The position numbers and the translations under genes are program-made. Positions 26,377-34,836 of a stretch of DNA of 64,000 bases are shown here, piece by piece (within the stretch, counting starts at the first letter, position 1; every line of letters begins with the position of its first letter). A model generated the notes under the pieces. It had not been told where the DNA came from and did not search any database. It was given only the letters and a program-made list of their open reading frames with translations. Source of the DNA: Nitrobacter winogradskyi Nb-255 (GTDB taxonomy: Bacteria > Pseudomonadota > Alphaproteobacteria > Rhizobiales > Xanthobacteraceae); the NCBI RefSeq assembly GCF_000012725.1, contig NC_007406.1:1206001-1270000 (forward strand), given 5' to 3'.

Positions 26377-26432
26377 GGCTCTCCCAAGCCGCCCGCACCG
26401 GATCGATCGGAACCTTCAGGCTCTCCCAAGCC
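26377..26432. repeat. Short direct repeat upstream of flgF
   Basis: GGCTCTCCCAAGCC occurs at 26377-26390 and again, unchanged, at 26419-26432, 42 bases apart, with CCGGATCGATCGG between them. It lies 33 bases upstream of the flgF start codon, in the leader. Confidence 0.6.
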
Positions 26433-26529
26433 TTCCGGTTCGGGGAAAGGGTTGCGAAATGCGTGCCACCTTCGAAATCTGTTTATTATCAGTTGTTTAC
26501 TTGATGCAGCCCCGAAGAAAAGCCGGCAA

Positions 26530-26546
26530 TTAAGGTGCTGTTGACC
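26530..26546. promoter_or_regulatory. CtrA-like box in the flgF-fliL intergenic region
   Basis: TTAA-N7-TTGACC, one mismatch from TTAA-N7-TTAACC. It is 186 bases upstream of flgF and 317 upstream of fliL. A TTAACC half-site follows at 26597-26602. Confidence 0.4.
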
Positions 26547-26579
26547 ATATCGGCCCGGCAAAATCTTCCTAGGTCATGG

Positions 26580-26798
26580 TTAATAGAAAGGTTCCGTTAA
26601 CCATTGCGGACCTAGTGTGGCAGCCCAGAAGTTCTCCGTGTTTTTCGCCGCAGCCTCGAACGTGAACTTTTGGCCGAAGCGCACCGGAATGATGCCGGTG
26701 GTGTCGAATTCGAAGTTCGCAAGCTGTTGCGGGGAGGCGACGAACTTCGGGTTCGAAATACAGTGGCAAGCAATAGGGCGCATGTGCGCCGGCAGCAT
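26580..26798 (-). CDS. Possible small gene opposite the fliL leader
   Basis: An open frame of 72 residues whose part from residue 14 on (I-S-N-P-K-F-V-A-S-P-Q-Q-L-A-N-F-E-F-D-T-T-G) shows the strong G/C third-base preference of real genes here (runs of TTC, AAC, ACC, GGC, AAG codons), unlike a chance frame. No ribosome site precedes ATG 26798 or 26783, so it may be the remnant of a longer gene or have a missed start. No signal peptide or known domain. It fills most of the 518-base flgF-fliL gap. Confidence 0.4.
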   Translation of the reverse strand: MLPAHMRPIACHCISNPKFVASPQQLANFEFDTTGIIPVRFGQKFTFEAAAKNTENFWAATLGPQWLTEPFY

Positions 26799-26862
26799 CT
26801 GTTCTGCGTATCGAGCCTGCTCGGCGGCATCGGACCGACCTGGGTGAAAGGGCGAGCTGACG

Positions 26863-27351
26863 ATGGCGGAGAATGATCAGACGGGAAAAGCGGCGGACGG
26901 AGACGCGCCGCCGGCCAGGAAAAGGTTCAAGCTGATCGCCGCGATCGGCGCTGCGTTGTTCCTCGTCACCGGCGGGAGCATCTGGTTCTTCATGTTCCAC
27001 CATTCCGTCGGCGAGCAGCACGCCGAAGCGCAGCCGCCGAAGCCGCCTTCCTTCGTCGATGTCCCGGACATGCTGGTCAACCTGGTGGGCGCGCCCGGCG
27101 AGCGGGTGCAATATTTGAAGCTGAAGCTCGTCCTGGAGGTGAAGGAGGAGCCGCAGGTCGAGAAGATCAGGCCGGCGCTGCCGCGCGTCACCGATCTGTT
27201 TCAGACCTATATGCGCGAACTGCGTCCGAGCGATCTCAACGGCTCAGCCGGCCTGTTTCGCCTGAAGGAAGAATTGACCAGACGGGTGAATGCTGTGCTC
27301 TCGCCCGATCATGTCAATGCTGTGCTGTTCAAGGAAGTCGTCATCCAGTGA
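26863..27351 (+). CDS. fliL: Flagellar basal-body protein FliL
   Basis: A 162-residue single-pass inner-membrane protein: basic cytoplasmic start, one membrane helix at about residues 23-45 (L-I-A-A-I-G-A-A-L-F-L-V-T-G-G), then a periplasmic domain with F-V-D-V-P-D-M-L-V-N-L and Y-L-K-L-K-L-V-L-E-V, ending V-L-F-K-E-V-V-I-Q, the FliL signature. It surrounds the stator and supports torque. The order fliL-fliM is conserved, but a 234-base stretch mostly made of dispersed repeat separates the two here. Confidence 0.95.
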   Translation: MAENDQTGKAADGDAPPARKRFKLIAAIGAALFLVTGGSIWFFMFHHSVGEQHAEAQPPKPPSFVDVPDMLVNLVGAPGERVQYLKLKLVLEVKEEPQVEKIRPALPRVTDLFQTYMRELRPSDLNGSAGLFRLKEELTRRVNAVLSPDHVNAVLFKEVVIQ

Positions 27352-27417
27352 GGCGTGCTGGCGCCCTTCGGTTTTTCCGAAGTTCGTTTGAAGGGTACGG
27401 GGCGCTGGAGCTTTCTT

Positions 27418-27567
27418 CGGCGGAGTGGATACTGTTCGCCGCAAGAAAATGACCGGACAATCATCTCCAGAGCATTTTTTCCGAAAAGTGGAGGCCGGTT
27501 TTCGGAGAAGACATGCTCGATCAAAAGTTAAGGCTGGAGCCTGATTCAACGCAGTTGAATCACACTC
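27418..27567 (+). repeat. Composite dispersed repeat between fliL and fliM
   Basis: Contains a variant of module 1 (GGATACTGTTCGCCGC then AAGAAAATG), a module 3-like hairpin with TCCGAAAAGTGG and CGGTTTTCGG in inverted order, and module 2 (GATTCAACGCAGTTGAATC at 27543-27561). The fliM start codon is 19 bases beyond its end, so fliM translation must use a ribosome site right next to it. Confidence 0.85.
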
Positions 27568-27585
27568 TTGCGCCGGAATGGGATC

Positions 27586-28791
27586 ATGGCGAACGACAGC
27601 GATCAGATCGATCAGGATGCAATCGCGGCCCAGTGGGAAGCCTCGCTCGACTCCGGGGATCCGGACGAAGCCGCGAAGTCCGCTGCCGCCAATGAACTCA
27701 CGGGGGCGATGGCGGAGCAATGGGCCGCCATGGTCGACGACGGCGGCCGTGATTTCGGCAACGGCAAGAACAGCGGCGAGCGGGTTCTGTCACAGGAGGA
27801 GATCGACAGCCTGCTCGGCTTCAGCGTCGGCGAGATCAATCTCGACGACCATTCCGGTATCCGGGCGATCATCGACTCCGCGATGGTGTCTTATGAACGC
27901 CTGCCGATGTTGGAGATCGTGTTCGACCGCCTGGTGCGGCTCATGACGACCTCCTTGCGCAATTTCACTTCCGACAACGTCGAGGTCTCCCTTGACCGCA
28001 TCACCTCGGTCCGCTTCGGCGACTATTTGAACTCGATACCCCTGCCGGCGGTGCTCAGCGTGTTCAAGGCCGAGGAGTGGGAGAATTTCGGACTGGCGAT
28101 GGTGGATTCCAGTCTGATCTACTCCATGATCGACGTCCTGCTGGGCGGTCGTCGCGGTCAGTCATCGCTCCGCATCGAAGGCAGGCCCTATACGACGATC
28201 GAAACCAATCTGGTGAAGCGGCTGGTGGAGGTCGTGCTGGCCGACGCCGAGCAGGCGTTCCGTCCGCTTTCGCCGGTGTCGTTCTCGATCGACCGCCTTG
28301 AAACCAATCCGCGGTTCGCGGCGATCACGCGCCCGGCCAATGCCGCTATTCTGGTCCGGCTGCGGATCGATATGGAAGATCGCGGCGGCACCATCGAACT
28401 GCTGCTGCCCTATGCCACCATTGAGCCGATCCGCAACGTCCTGTTGCAGATGTTCATGGGTGAAAAGTTCGGCCGGGATCCGATCTGGGAAAGCCACCTC
28501 GCCACCGAGATCGCGCAGGCGCAGATCGCCGTCGACGCCGTTTTGTACGAGGCCGAAATTCCGCTCAGGCAACTCATGACCCTGAAGGTCGGCGATACGC
28601 TCCCGCTTGAAATGCGTCCCGATGCATCGGTGGCGGTCCGCTGCGGCAGCGTTACGCTCACCGAGGGCCGCATGGGACGGGTCGGCGACCGCGTCGCCAT
28701 TCGCGTATCGCGGCATTTGCGCAAACCGAGCACGACATTCGCCATGTTTGAAAGAGCGGACGAGCAGACCAAGATGATGGAGGCCCAATGA
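27586..28791 (+). CDS. fliM: Flagellar motor switch protein FliM
   Basis: A 401-residue C-ring protein. An acidic N-terminal region of about 75 residues precedes V-L-S-Q-E-E-I-D-S-L-L-G-F, the segment that begins FliM proteins, followed by the CheC-like middle domain (L-P-M-L-E-I-V-F-D-R-L, Y-L-N-S-I-P-L-P) and the C-terminal surface-presentation domain (L-M-T-L-K-V-G-D-T-L-P-L). It binds CheY-P and sets rotation direction. It is longer than the 330-350 residues of enteric FliM because of the N-terminal extension. It overlaps the next gene by 4 bases (ATGA). Confidence 0.95.
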   Translation: MANDSDQIDQDAIAAQWEASLDSGDPDEAAKSAAANELTGAMAEQWAAMVDDGGRDFGNGKNSGERVLSQEEIDSLLGFSVGEINLDDHSGIRAIIDSAMVSYERLPMLEIVFDRLVRLMTTSLRNFTSDNVEVSLDRITSVRFGDYLNSIPLPAVLSVFKAEEWENFGLAMVDSSLIYSMIDVLLGGRRGQSSLRIEGRPYTTIETNLVKRLVEVVLADAEQAFRPLSPVSFSIDRLETNPRFAAITRPANAAILVRLRIDMEDRGGTIELLLPYATIEPIRNVLLQMFMGEKFGRDPIWESHLATEIAQAQIAVDAVLYEAEIPLRQLMTLKVGDTLPLEMRPDASVAVRCGSVTLTEGRMGRVGDRVAIRVSRHLRKPSTTFAMFERADEQTKMMEAQ

Positions 28792-29222
28792 ACCACTCTT
28801 TCGGACTAGTGATCGAGAGTCTTGTCGCGGTTCTTCTCGTACTGACCATCGGTTACTGCATGCTGCTGAACAAGCGGCTGAAGCGGCTGAGGTCGGATGA
28901 ACAGTCGCTGAAGGCGACGATCAGCGAACTGATCACGGCGACGGAGATCGCCGAGCGCGCCATCGGCGGACTGAAGCACACCGTGCGCGACGTCAACGAC
29001 AATCTCGGCAACCAGATCGCGTCGGCGACCGATTTGTCACGTCAGTTGGCCAAGCAGCTGGCGGAGGGCGACGCTCTCATGCGACGGCTGTCCAGGATCG
29101 CGCTTGCGGCGCGCCCGCCGACGGCTCCGGAGCCGGAGGCCGTGACGAGCGACGCCCGCTCCGTCGCCGACGCGGCGCGCGCGTTTTCCGAACGCAGAAG
29201 GGCAAACGGTCTCGCTGCATGA
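28788..29222 (+). CDS. Bitopic membrane protein in the fliM operon (DUF6468-like)
   Basis: A 144-residue protein with one N-terminal membrane helix (residues 5-27, F-G-L-V-I-E-S-L-V-A-V-L-L-V-L-T-I-G-Y) followed by a long helical, probably coiled-coil stretch (30-105) and a short Ala/Pro tail. Start and stop overlap fliM and motE by 4 bases each, so it is translationally coupled to both. A protein of this layout occurs at the same place in many alphaproteobacterial fliLM operons, and Caulobacter PflI, a flagellum-positioning factor, has a similar layout; equivalence to PflI is only a guess. Confidence 0.75.
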   Translation: MNHSFGLVIESLVAVLLVLTIGYCMLLNKRLKRLRSDEQSLKATISELITATEIAERAIGGLKHTVRDVNDNLGNQIASATDLSRQLAKQLAEGDALMRRLSRIALAARPPTAPEPEAVTSDARSVADAARAFSERRRANGLAA

Positions 29223-30022
29223 GTGCTTTCAGGGATATACGAGTCATTCCCGTCGTCATGGTCGCGGTCTTCGGCCTCGCGGTGCTCAAGGTCGCGGGGC
29301 TCGTGATCGACGGCGGCTATGTCTTCGATGTCCAGCCGGCTTCGGCCGGCCAGTCTTGGGCGCAGGAGAACCTGAATTTTCCGGGAGGGACTCCGGATGC
29401 GGCCGACATCACCGGATCGGTTGAGGCGAAGAAAGGCGATGCCGGCAAGGACGATGCCGCGAAGGACGAACCGAAGAATGAGGAATCCAGGCCCGCGGTC
29501 GGCACGCCGGGAACAGCGAAGGCGGGCGCGATCATCCTCCCTGAGCCGGGCCAGACGGTCTCGCCATCGGAGCGGGCCATTCTTGAGCGCCTTCAGAGCC
29601 GGCGGGAAGAACTCGAAGCGCGCGCCCGGGAAATCGACATTCGTGAAAGTCTCTTGAGGGCCGCCGAGCAGCGTATCCAGGGCCGCGTCGAGCAGATGAA
29701 GGGTATCGAGGCGCGGATCGCGACCGCGACCGCGGAGAAGAACGAGGCCGAGATTGCGCGCTTCAAGGGTCTCGTGACGATGTACGAGAACATGAAGCCG
29801 AAGGAAGCGGCTAAGGTGTTTGACCGGCTGGAAATGCCGGTCCTGTTCGAGATCGCCTCGAAGATCGCGCCGCGCAAGATGTCCGATATTCTCGGTCAGA
29901 TGTCGCCTGAGGCCGCCGAGCGATTGACGGTTGAACTGGCGCGCCAGGCCAGCGGCGGCGCGACCTCCGCTTCCAATCTTCCGAAGATCGAGGGCAGGCT
30001 GACGCCGCAGGGGCGCAATTAG
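29219..30022 (+). CDS. MotE-like motility protein (MgtE_N domain)
   Basis: A 267-residue protein: membrane anchor or signal helix at about 10-28, a charged low-complexity region (60-110), a coiled coil (115-180, with L-Q-S-R-R-E-E-L-E-A-R-A-R-E-I-D-I) and a C-terminal MgtE N-terminal-like domain (K-P-K-E-A-A-K-V-F-D-R-L-E-M-P-V-L to M-S-P-E-A-A-E-R). MotE is the periplasmic chaperone of MotC in rhizobia. Last of fliM-DUF6468-motE, all with overlapping ends. Confidence 0.8.
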   Translation: MSAFRDIRVIPVVMVAVFGLAVLKVAGLVIDGGYVFDVQPASAGQSWAQENLNFPGGTPDAADITGSVEAKKGDAGKDDAAKDEPKNEESRPAVGTPGTAKAGAIILPEPGQTVSPSERAILERLQSRREELEARAREIDIRESLLRAAEQRIQGRVEQMKGIEARIATATAEKNEAEIARFKGLVTMYENMKPKEAAKVFDRLEMPVLFEIASKIAPRKMSDILGQMSPEAAERLTVELARQASGGATSASNLPKIEGRLTPQGRN

Positions 30023-30031
30023 TATCCTTGT

Positions 30032-30046
30032 TTAACAGCCCCTTAA
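30032..30046. promoter_or_regulatory. CtrA box downstream of motE, ahead of the TPR gene
   Basis: A perfect TTAA-N7-TTAA, 10 bases past the motE stop and 180 bases ahead of the next gene. Its central seven bases (CAGCCCC) are close to those of the island-border boxes (CAGGCCG). Confidence 0.55.
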
Positions 30047-30159
30047 TGTCGCGCTCCTAGTGTTCGGTCTCACCGGCGTACGAAGCGTCCGGTGATGGAT
30101 TCGAGTCGAGAGACGATCTGAGAATGGCAAGGACGACTGCCGCTCGATGCTGGTCGCGT

Positions 30160-30258
30160 GGGTCTGGTTCAACGGCGTTGAATCAGTCTCACGCTCTGTC
30201 TTTTGATTGAGCATGATCTTGTCCGAAAACGGGTTCTCCACTTTTCGGGATCATGCCC
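30160..30258 (+). repeat. Dispersed repeat, modules 2 and 3, overlapping the start of the TPR gene
   Basis: Module 2 (GTTCAACGGCGTTGAATC, 30166-30183) is followed by module 3 from GAGCATGATC (30209-30218) to GATCATGCCC (30249-30258). The inner arms CCGAAAA and TTTTCGG are intact. The ATG in GAGCATG is the only plausible start for the long gene that follows. Confidence 0.9.
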
Positions 30259-33200
30259 CTGGGCGCGCATGCGCGCGGCGGCTTAGGCGCGGCTTTGGTC
30301 CAGTCCTTCTGACGGCCGTGCTGCTGCTGGCTGCGTTTCCCGATGCAAGCCGCGCGCAGGCGGTTCGGGGAGAGGCAAGTTTTTCGGCTGCGGACGGTTT
30401 TGCGCGCCTCGTTCTCAAACTTAATGATGACGTCGACTCCGAGGTGACGGTGGCGGGCGCCGTTCTTGTGATCCGATTCAAGCGGCCGGTGGATATTCCC
30501 GTCGGCAGGATCGCGGTCGCGGTGCCGGACTATGTCGCTTCGGCGCGCCGCGATCCGGATGGTTCGGCCATTCGTTTGGCGCTCGCGCGCAACGTCACTG
30601 TCAACACAATGACCGCCGGCGAGCGCGTATTCGTCGATCTGATGCCTGACGGCTGGAAGGGGCCGCCGCCGGGATTGCCGCAGGAGGTGGTTCGGGAACT
30701 GGCGGAACGCGCCCGCGCGGCCGAGCGCGCGCTGCGTGAACAGCGCAGCCTCGAAGCGGCGAAGAAGCGTCCGCCGGTTCGCGTGCGCGCCTCGGTGCAG
30801 CCGACCTTTGTGCGATATGTTTTCGAGTTGCCCGACGGCGCCGGCGTATCCTCCGCGCTCAACGAACAAAAGCTTGTGCTGCTGTTCAGGCCGGCGCTGA
30901 CGTTCGATCTGGCGGATGCGAAATTGATGGCGCCCGCCAATGTCGAGCAGATCGCGCAGAAGGTCGAAGGCGAGGGTTCGAGGATCGACATCAAGCTGAT
31001 CGGCGATGTCGATGTACATTCCTTTCGCGAAGAGAAAAACTACATAGTCGATATCGGCTTTCAGCAGACCGGCAAACCGGTACTGCCGGCGCCGCTCGCG
31101 TCGACCGAGGCGCGGCCGCAGGTCGATGCCGCCGGGAAGGCGGCGGCTGAAACTCCGCCGCCGGCCTCGCGGGTGATTGCGGAGCGGGCCGCGCAGAAGG
31201 TCAAGCCTTCGACGGCTGATGTCAAACCGGTGCCGGCTGCGAAAATGTCCGAAGCCGCGCCGGTCGTCGCCGCGACTCCCGCGCCTGTTCCGCCTCGGAT
31301 CGATAAGCCGGTGGCGGCCGAAGCAACGCCCGCGCCCGAGATCGTCCCTTCAAAGGAAATCGCTTCGGAAGCCCGGCCGGCGGACGATCAGAAAGCCAGG
31401 CCCACATCCGTCAAGCAGGAACCCGCGAAGGCTGCTGCGGCGTCAGAGCCTGCGACTATTCCGGCATTAAAGGAGAAAATCGCAAATGACGCAGCGACCC
31501 TCAACGCCGAGAGGCGCACCGAAGGCTTTCGTCTGACGCTCGGCTTCGGCGCGCCTGCGCCGGCGGCGCTGTTTCGGCGAGCCGATGCGGTGTGGCTGCT
31601 GTTCGACTCCAAGCAGCCTGTCGATATCAACGCGATCCGGAAAGAGGGCGGGTCGCTCATCACCGACATCGACCGTCGTCCCCTGGACAGCGGACAGGCC
31701 ATTCGTATCCGCCTGACCAGCCCGCAACTGGCTTCCCTTGCGCCCGCAGACACAGACGCACCAACATCGGCTGCGGCGGGCCGGAACTGGATCCTGACCT
31801 TTGCGGATGCCGTGCAACAACCGTCGCGGGCTCTCTCCGCGCAGCGCAACGTCGTCGATCGGGCTCACGCCAGCGTCACCGTGCCGCTCGCAGGCGCGGG
31901 CAGGCTGCACCGGATCGTCGATCCCGACTCGGGGAATGCTCTGATGGTCGTGACCGCGCTGCCGCCGGCGCGCGGCTTGATCAGGCGTCAGCAGTTCGTG
32001 GAGTTCTCGCTGGGCGAGTCGATCCATGGCGTCGTGATCGAACCGAAGTCCGACGATATCGCCGTCGACGTCGCCACCGACAAGGTTACGGTGACCCGGC
32101 AGGGCGGCCTTACCCTGTCGGCGGTCAATGCCGCGCCAGGACGCGCATCGGCCGCGGCACAGCCGATCTTCGATGTCGCGCAATGGCGGAAGGACAGCCA
32201 AGCCGATTTCCTTGAACGGCTCGATGAACTGGTCGATGCAGCGTCAACGGCCGGAGATGATGACGCGCGCGCCGCGGCGCGGATCGATCTTGCCCGGTTC
32301 TACATGGCGCGCGGATTCCATCACGAAGCCCGGGCGGTTCTCGACCTCGCATTGTCCGAAACGAATCCCGGTCAGCAGGATCCGGTTCTGCTGATCATCC
32401 ATTCGGTCGCGAGTTCGCTGACCAACTACACGGCGTCGGCTATGCGGGATCTCGCCACTCCGGCGATCGGAGCGAGTTACGATTCTGAACTTTGGAAGGC
32501 GCTGGCGCTCGCGCGGCAGCAGAAGTGGGCGGAGGCGCGTGAGAAGTTCAAGAACGCTCATTTCGCCATATCGGTGCTGCCGCTCGATCTGCAGCGCCTG
32601 ATTGTCACCGCTGCGATGCGGGCCTCGCTGGAGGTCGGGGATTTTTCCGGCGTCGCTTCGCATAGCACCGATCTCGACGCCCTCGGCATTCCCGACGAGT
32701 TGAAGCCCCGGATTACGGTGATGCGCGCGCGGCTGTCGGAAGCGCTCGGGCGCGAGAAGGAGGCGCTTGCCCAGTACAGGGAGGTGATGGCGTCATCCGA
32801 CCGCGAAGCCGCGACCGAGGCGCAGATTCACGACATTGCGTTGCGACAGAAGCGGAAGGAGATCAAGCCGGAGGATGCGCTGCGCGATCTCGAAACGCTG
32901 TCGGTAATGTGGCGTGGCGACAGGCTGGAAGTGCAGACGCTGAAAATGCTGATGGCGCTCTACGTCGACGCCGGCCGCTATGCGGAGGCGCTGGCGGTTT
33001 CAAGAACGGCCACGCGGCTGGAACCGGACTCCGCGATGTCGCGCCAGATCCAGGATGACGCATCGGCGCTGTTCGCCAGGCTCTTTCTCAGCACCAAAGG
33101 CGACAATCTCCCGCCGGTCGACGCGCTGGCGATGTTCTATGACTTTCGCGACCTGACGCCGATCGGCCGTCGCGGCGACGAGATGATCCGGCGGCTCGCC

Positions 33201-33956
33201 GATCGTCTGGTCGCCTTCGATCTGCTCGATCAGGCGGGCGAACTCCTGCAGTATCAGGTCGATCACCGCCTGGAGGGCGCGGCGCGCGCGCAGGTCGCCG
33301 CCCGGCTGGCGACGATCTACCTGATGAACCGTAAGCCGGACCGTGCAATCGCCGCGCTTCGCACGACGCGGATCGCTGATCTCGCCGGAGCGCTACGCCA
33401 GCAGCGTCTGCTGCTCGAGGCGCGCGCGGAGAGCGACATCGGCCGTCGCGATCTCGCGCTCGACATCATCTTCAACCTCGATGGACGTGAGGCCATACGT
33501 CTGCGGTCCGATATCTACTGGGCGTCACGGCGCTGGCGCGAGGCGTCGGAGCAGGTCGAGCTTTACTACGGCGAGCGATGGCGCGATCTCACGCCCCTGA
33601 CCCAGGACGAAAAGAGCGACATCATCCGCGCCGTGATCGGCTACGCTCTCTCTGAAGACGTGCTCGGGCTCGCGCGCTTCCGTGAAAAATACGCGCCGCT
33701 GATGAACGGCGGCGCTGATAAACTCGCCTTCGATACCGCGAGCAAGCCGGCGGCGAGCAACAGCGCCGAGTTCGAACAGATCGCCCGGATGGCGGCCAAA
33801 GTGAATACGCTGAGCGGTTTCCTGCGCGACATGAACTCGCGTTTTTCCGGCGCGTCGGCGAATGCGCCGCCGCCTGAAGAAGCGGAGACGGATCCATCTC
33901 CGACCGGTACGCTGCGGCAGATCGTCGGCTCGAAGCGCGTCGAGGCATCGCGCTGA
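30213..33956 (+). CDS. Large exported tetratricopeptide-repeat protein, flagellar-locus associated
   Basis: A 1,247-residue protein. Residues about 25-50 (G-P-V-L-L-T-A-V-L-L-L-A-A-F, cleavage near A-Q-A) act as a signal peptide, preceded by a basic stretch. Residues 50-300 form a beta-rich region similar to AMIN-like domains, then a Pro/Ala/Lys linker (300-420), a second beta region (430-640), and from about 660 on a helical array with Ala-rich TPR-like repeats (A-R-F-Y-M-A-R-G-F-H-H-E-A, Y-V-D-A-G-R-Y-A-E-A-L). It is probably periplasmic and a scaffold. The first 15 codons come from the dispersed repeat, so the original N-terminus may have been replaced. Large TPR proteins follow fliM-motE in related genomes. 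Confidence 0.7.
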   Translation: MILSENGFSTFRDHAPGRACARRLRRGFGPVLLTAVLLLAAFPDASRAQAVRGEASFSAADGFARLVLKLNDDVDSEVTVAGAVLVIRFKRPVDIPVGRIAVAVPDYVASARRDPDGSAIRLALARNVTVNTMTAGERVFVDLMPDGWKGPPPGLPQEVVRELAERARAAERALREQRSLEAAKKRPPVRVRASVQPTFVRYVFELPDGAGVSSALNEQKLVLLFRPALTFDLADAKLMAPANVEQIAQKVEGEGSRIDIKLIGDVDVHSFREEKNYIVDIGFQQTGKPVLPAPLASTEARPQVDAAGKAAAETPPPASRVIAERAAQKVKPSTADVKPVPAAKMSEAAPVVAATPAPVPPRIDKPVAAEATPAPEIVPSKEIASEARPADDQKARPTSVKQEPAKAAAASEPATIPALKEKIANDAATLNAERRTEGFRLTLGFGAPAPAALFRRADAVWLLFDSKQPVDINAIRKEGGSLITDIDRRPLDSGQAIRIRLTSPQLASLAPADTDAPTSAAAGRNWILTFADAVQQPSRALSAQRNVVDRAHASVTVPLAGAGRLHRIVDPDSGNALMVVTALPPARGLIRRQQFVEFSLGESIHGVVIEPKSDDIAVDVATDKVTVTRQGGLTLSAVNAAPGRASAAAQPIFDVAQWRKDSQADFLERLDELVDAASTAGDDDARAAARIDLARFYMARGFHHEARAVLDLALSETNPGQQDPVLLIIHSVASSLTNYTASAMRDLATPAIGASYDSELWKALALARQQKWAEAREKFKNAHFAISVLPLDLQRLIVTAAMRASLEVGDFSGVASHSTDLDALGIPDELKPRITVMRARLSEALGREKEALAQYREVMASSDREAATEAQIHDIALRQKRKEIKPEDALRDLETLSVMWRGDRLEVQTLKMLMALYVDAGRYAEALAVSRTATRLEPDSAMSRQIQDDASALFARLFLSTKGDNLPPVDALAMFYDFRDLTPIGRRGDEMIRRLADRLVAFDLLDQAGELLQYQVDHRLEGAARAQVAARLATIYLMNRKPDRAIAALRTTRIADLAGALRQQRLLLEARAESDIGRRDLALDIIFNLDGREAIRLRSDIYWASRRWREASEQVELYYGERWRDLTPLTQDEKSDIIRAVIGYALSEDVLGLARFREKYAPLMNGGADKLAFDTASKPAASNSAEFEQIARMAAKVNTLSGFLRDMNSRFSGASANAPPPEEAETDPSPTGTLRQIVGSKRVEASR

Positions 33957-34836
33957 CTGGATCGTTTGCTGTCGTCTTCGGCGCGGACGGGATGACTCGT
34001 GCCGGCGAAACCAGATGTCGGAAGACGCAACCGAGCCGGTCATCCTTTGCGATCGAATGTTATCAGGCGCTACAGTGTTATCGAATGAAACTTGTCCTTG
34101 GGATGGGCCTGGATGGCCGCCAGTTCGCGTAAGGTAATGCGTCGGAAGAACAATCCGGAGCTTTGCTTCCGATTCGCCGGAAACAAAGTAGATTTCGAGC
34201 CTTCGACAGAGCGATGACGATCGACGTTAAGCTTGCCTTCGATCGGTATCCTGATCGAAATCGCAAGGCGGTATAAATTTCTATGAAACCGCATCTGTGC
34301 ATCTATGATCATCCCTCATTCACTCCTGACGAAGTTGAAATTGAGTGATGCTGTTCTTTGACTCTGATGCGCGGGCTTCAGCGGCTTCGACATCTTCATC
34401 TTTATCGATCGTTATCGAGCGCGGTCTTGCGTGAAGACAATGATAACCCGCATCAGGTTTGCCTTCGACCGAGACTCCGAGCGCGACCACAAGGTGGTAC
34501 AGAATTCTGAGAATCCGCCTTCAAGCGCTGGTGATTTTCTTTCCGCGCGGATGTTCGAGTCATGAGCATACTTATGTTTTGCCTGATGCTGTCCGCGTGT
34601 TGACACCAAACAAGCGCGGCATATACCGATAGCTATATCAAGGCTTTGGCCTGGAGCATCACAAGTCGCCCTAATTCAAATCGTTGCCGTTGGGCGGCCG
34701 CGCACGTCTCTTGTTGAGGAGAGGTGTGCGGCATTCGCGGACGGCTGCCTTGATTGAGGACTGCGTGAAACTTGGTTTCGAATGTTGTGCTTCGCGGATC
34801 TGAATCAATGCCGCGGAGCAACTTGGGAAGTTGGTA
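33957..34836. other. 880-base gap with two diverged copies of a short sequence
   Basis: No gene of normal size is supported. Two short plus-strand frames resemble each other: 34214-34276 (20 residues, with L-A-F-D-R-Y-P-D-R-N-R-K-A-V) and 34440-34565 (41 residues, with F-A-F-D-R-D-S-E-R-D-H-K-V-V). They share F-D-R-x-x-x-R-x-x-K-x-V and neighbouring DNA. Base composition is more AT-rich than the surroundings. They may be remnants of one duplicated gene; neither has a convincing ribosome site. Confidence 0.4.
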
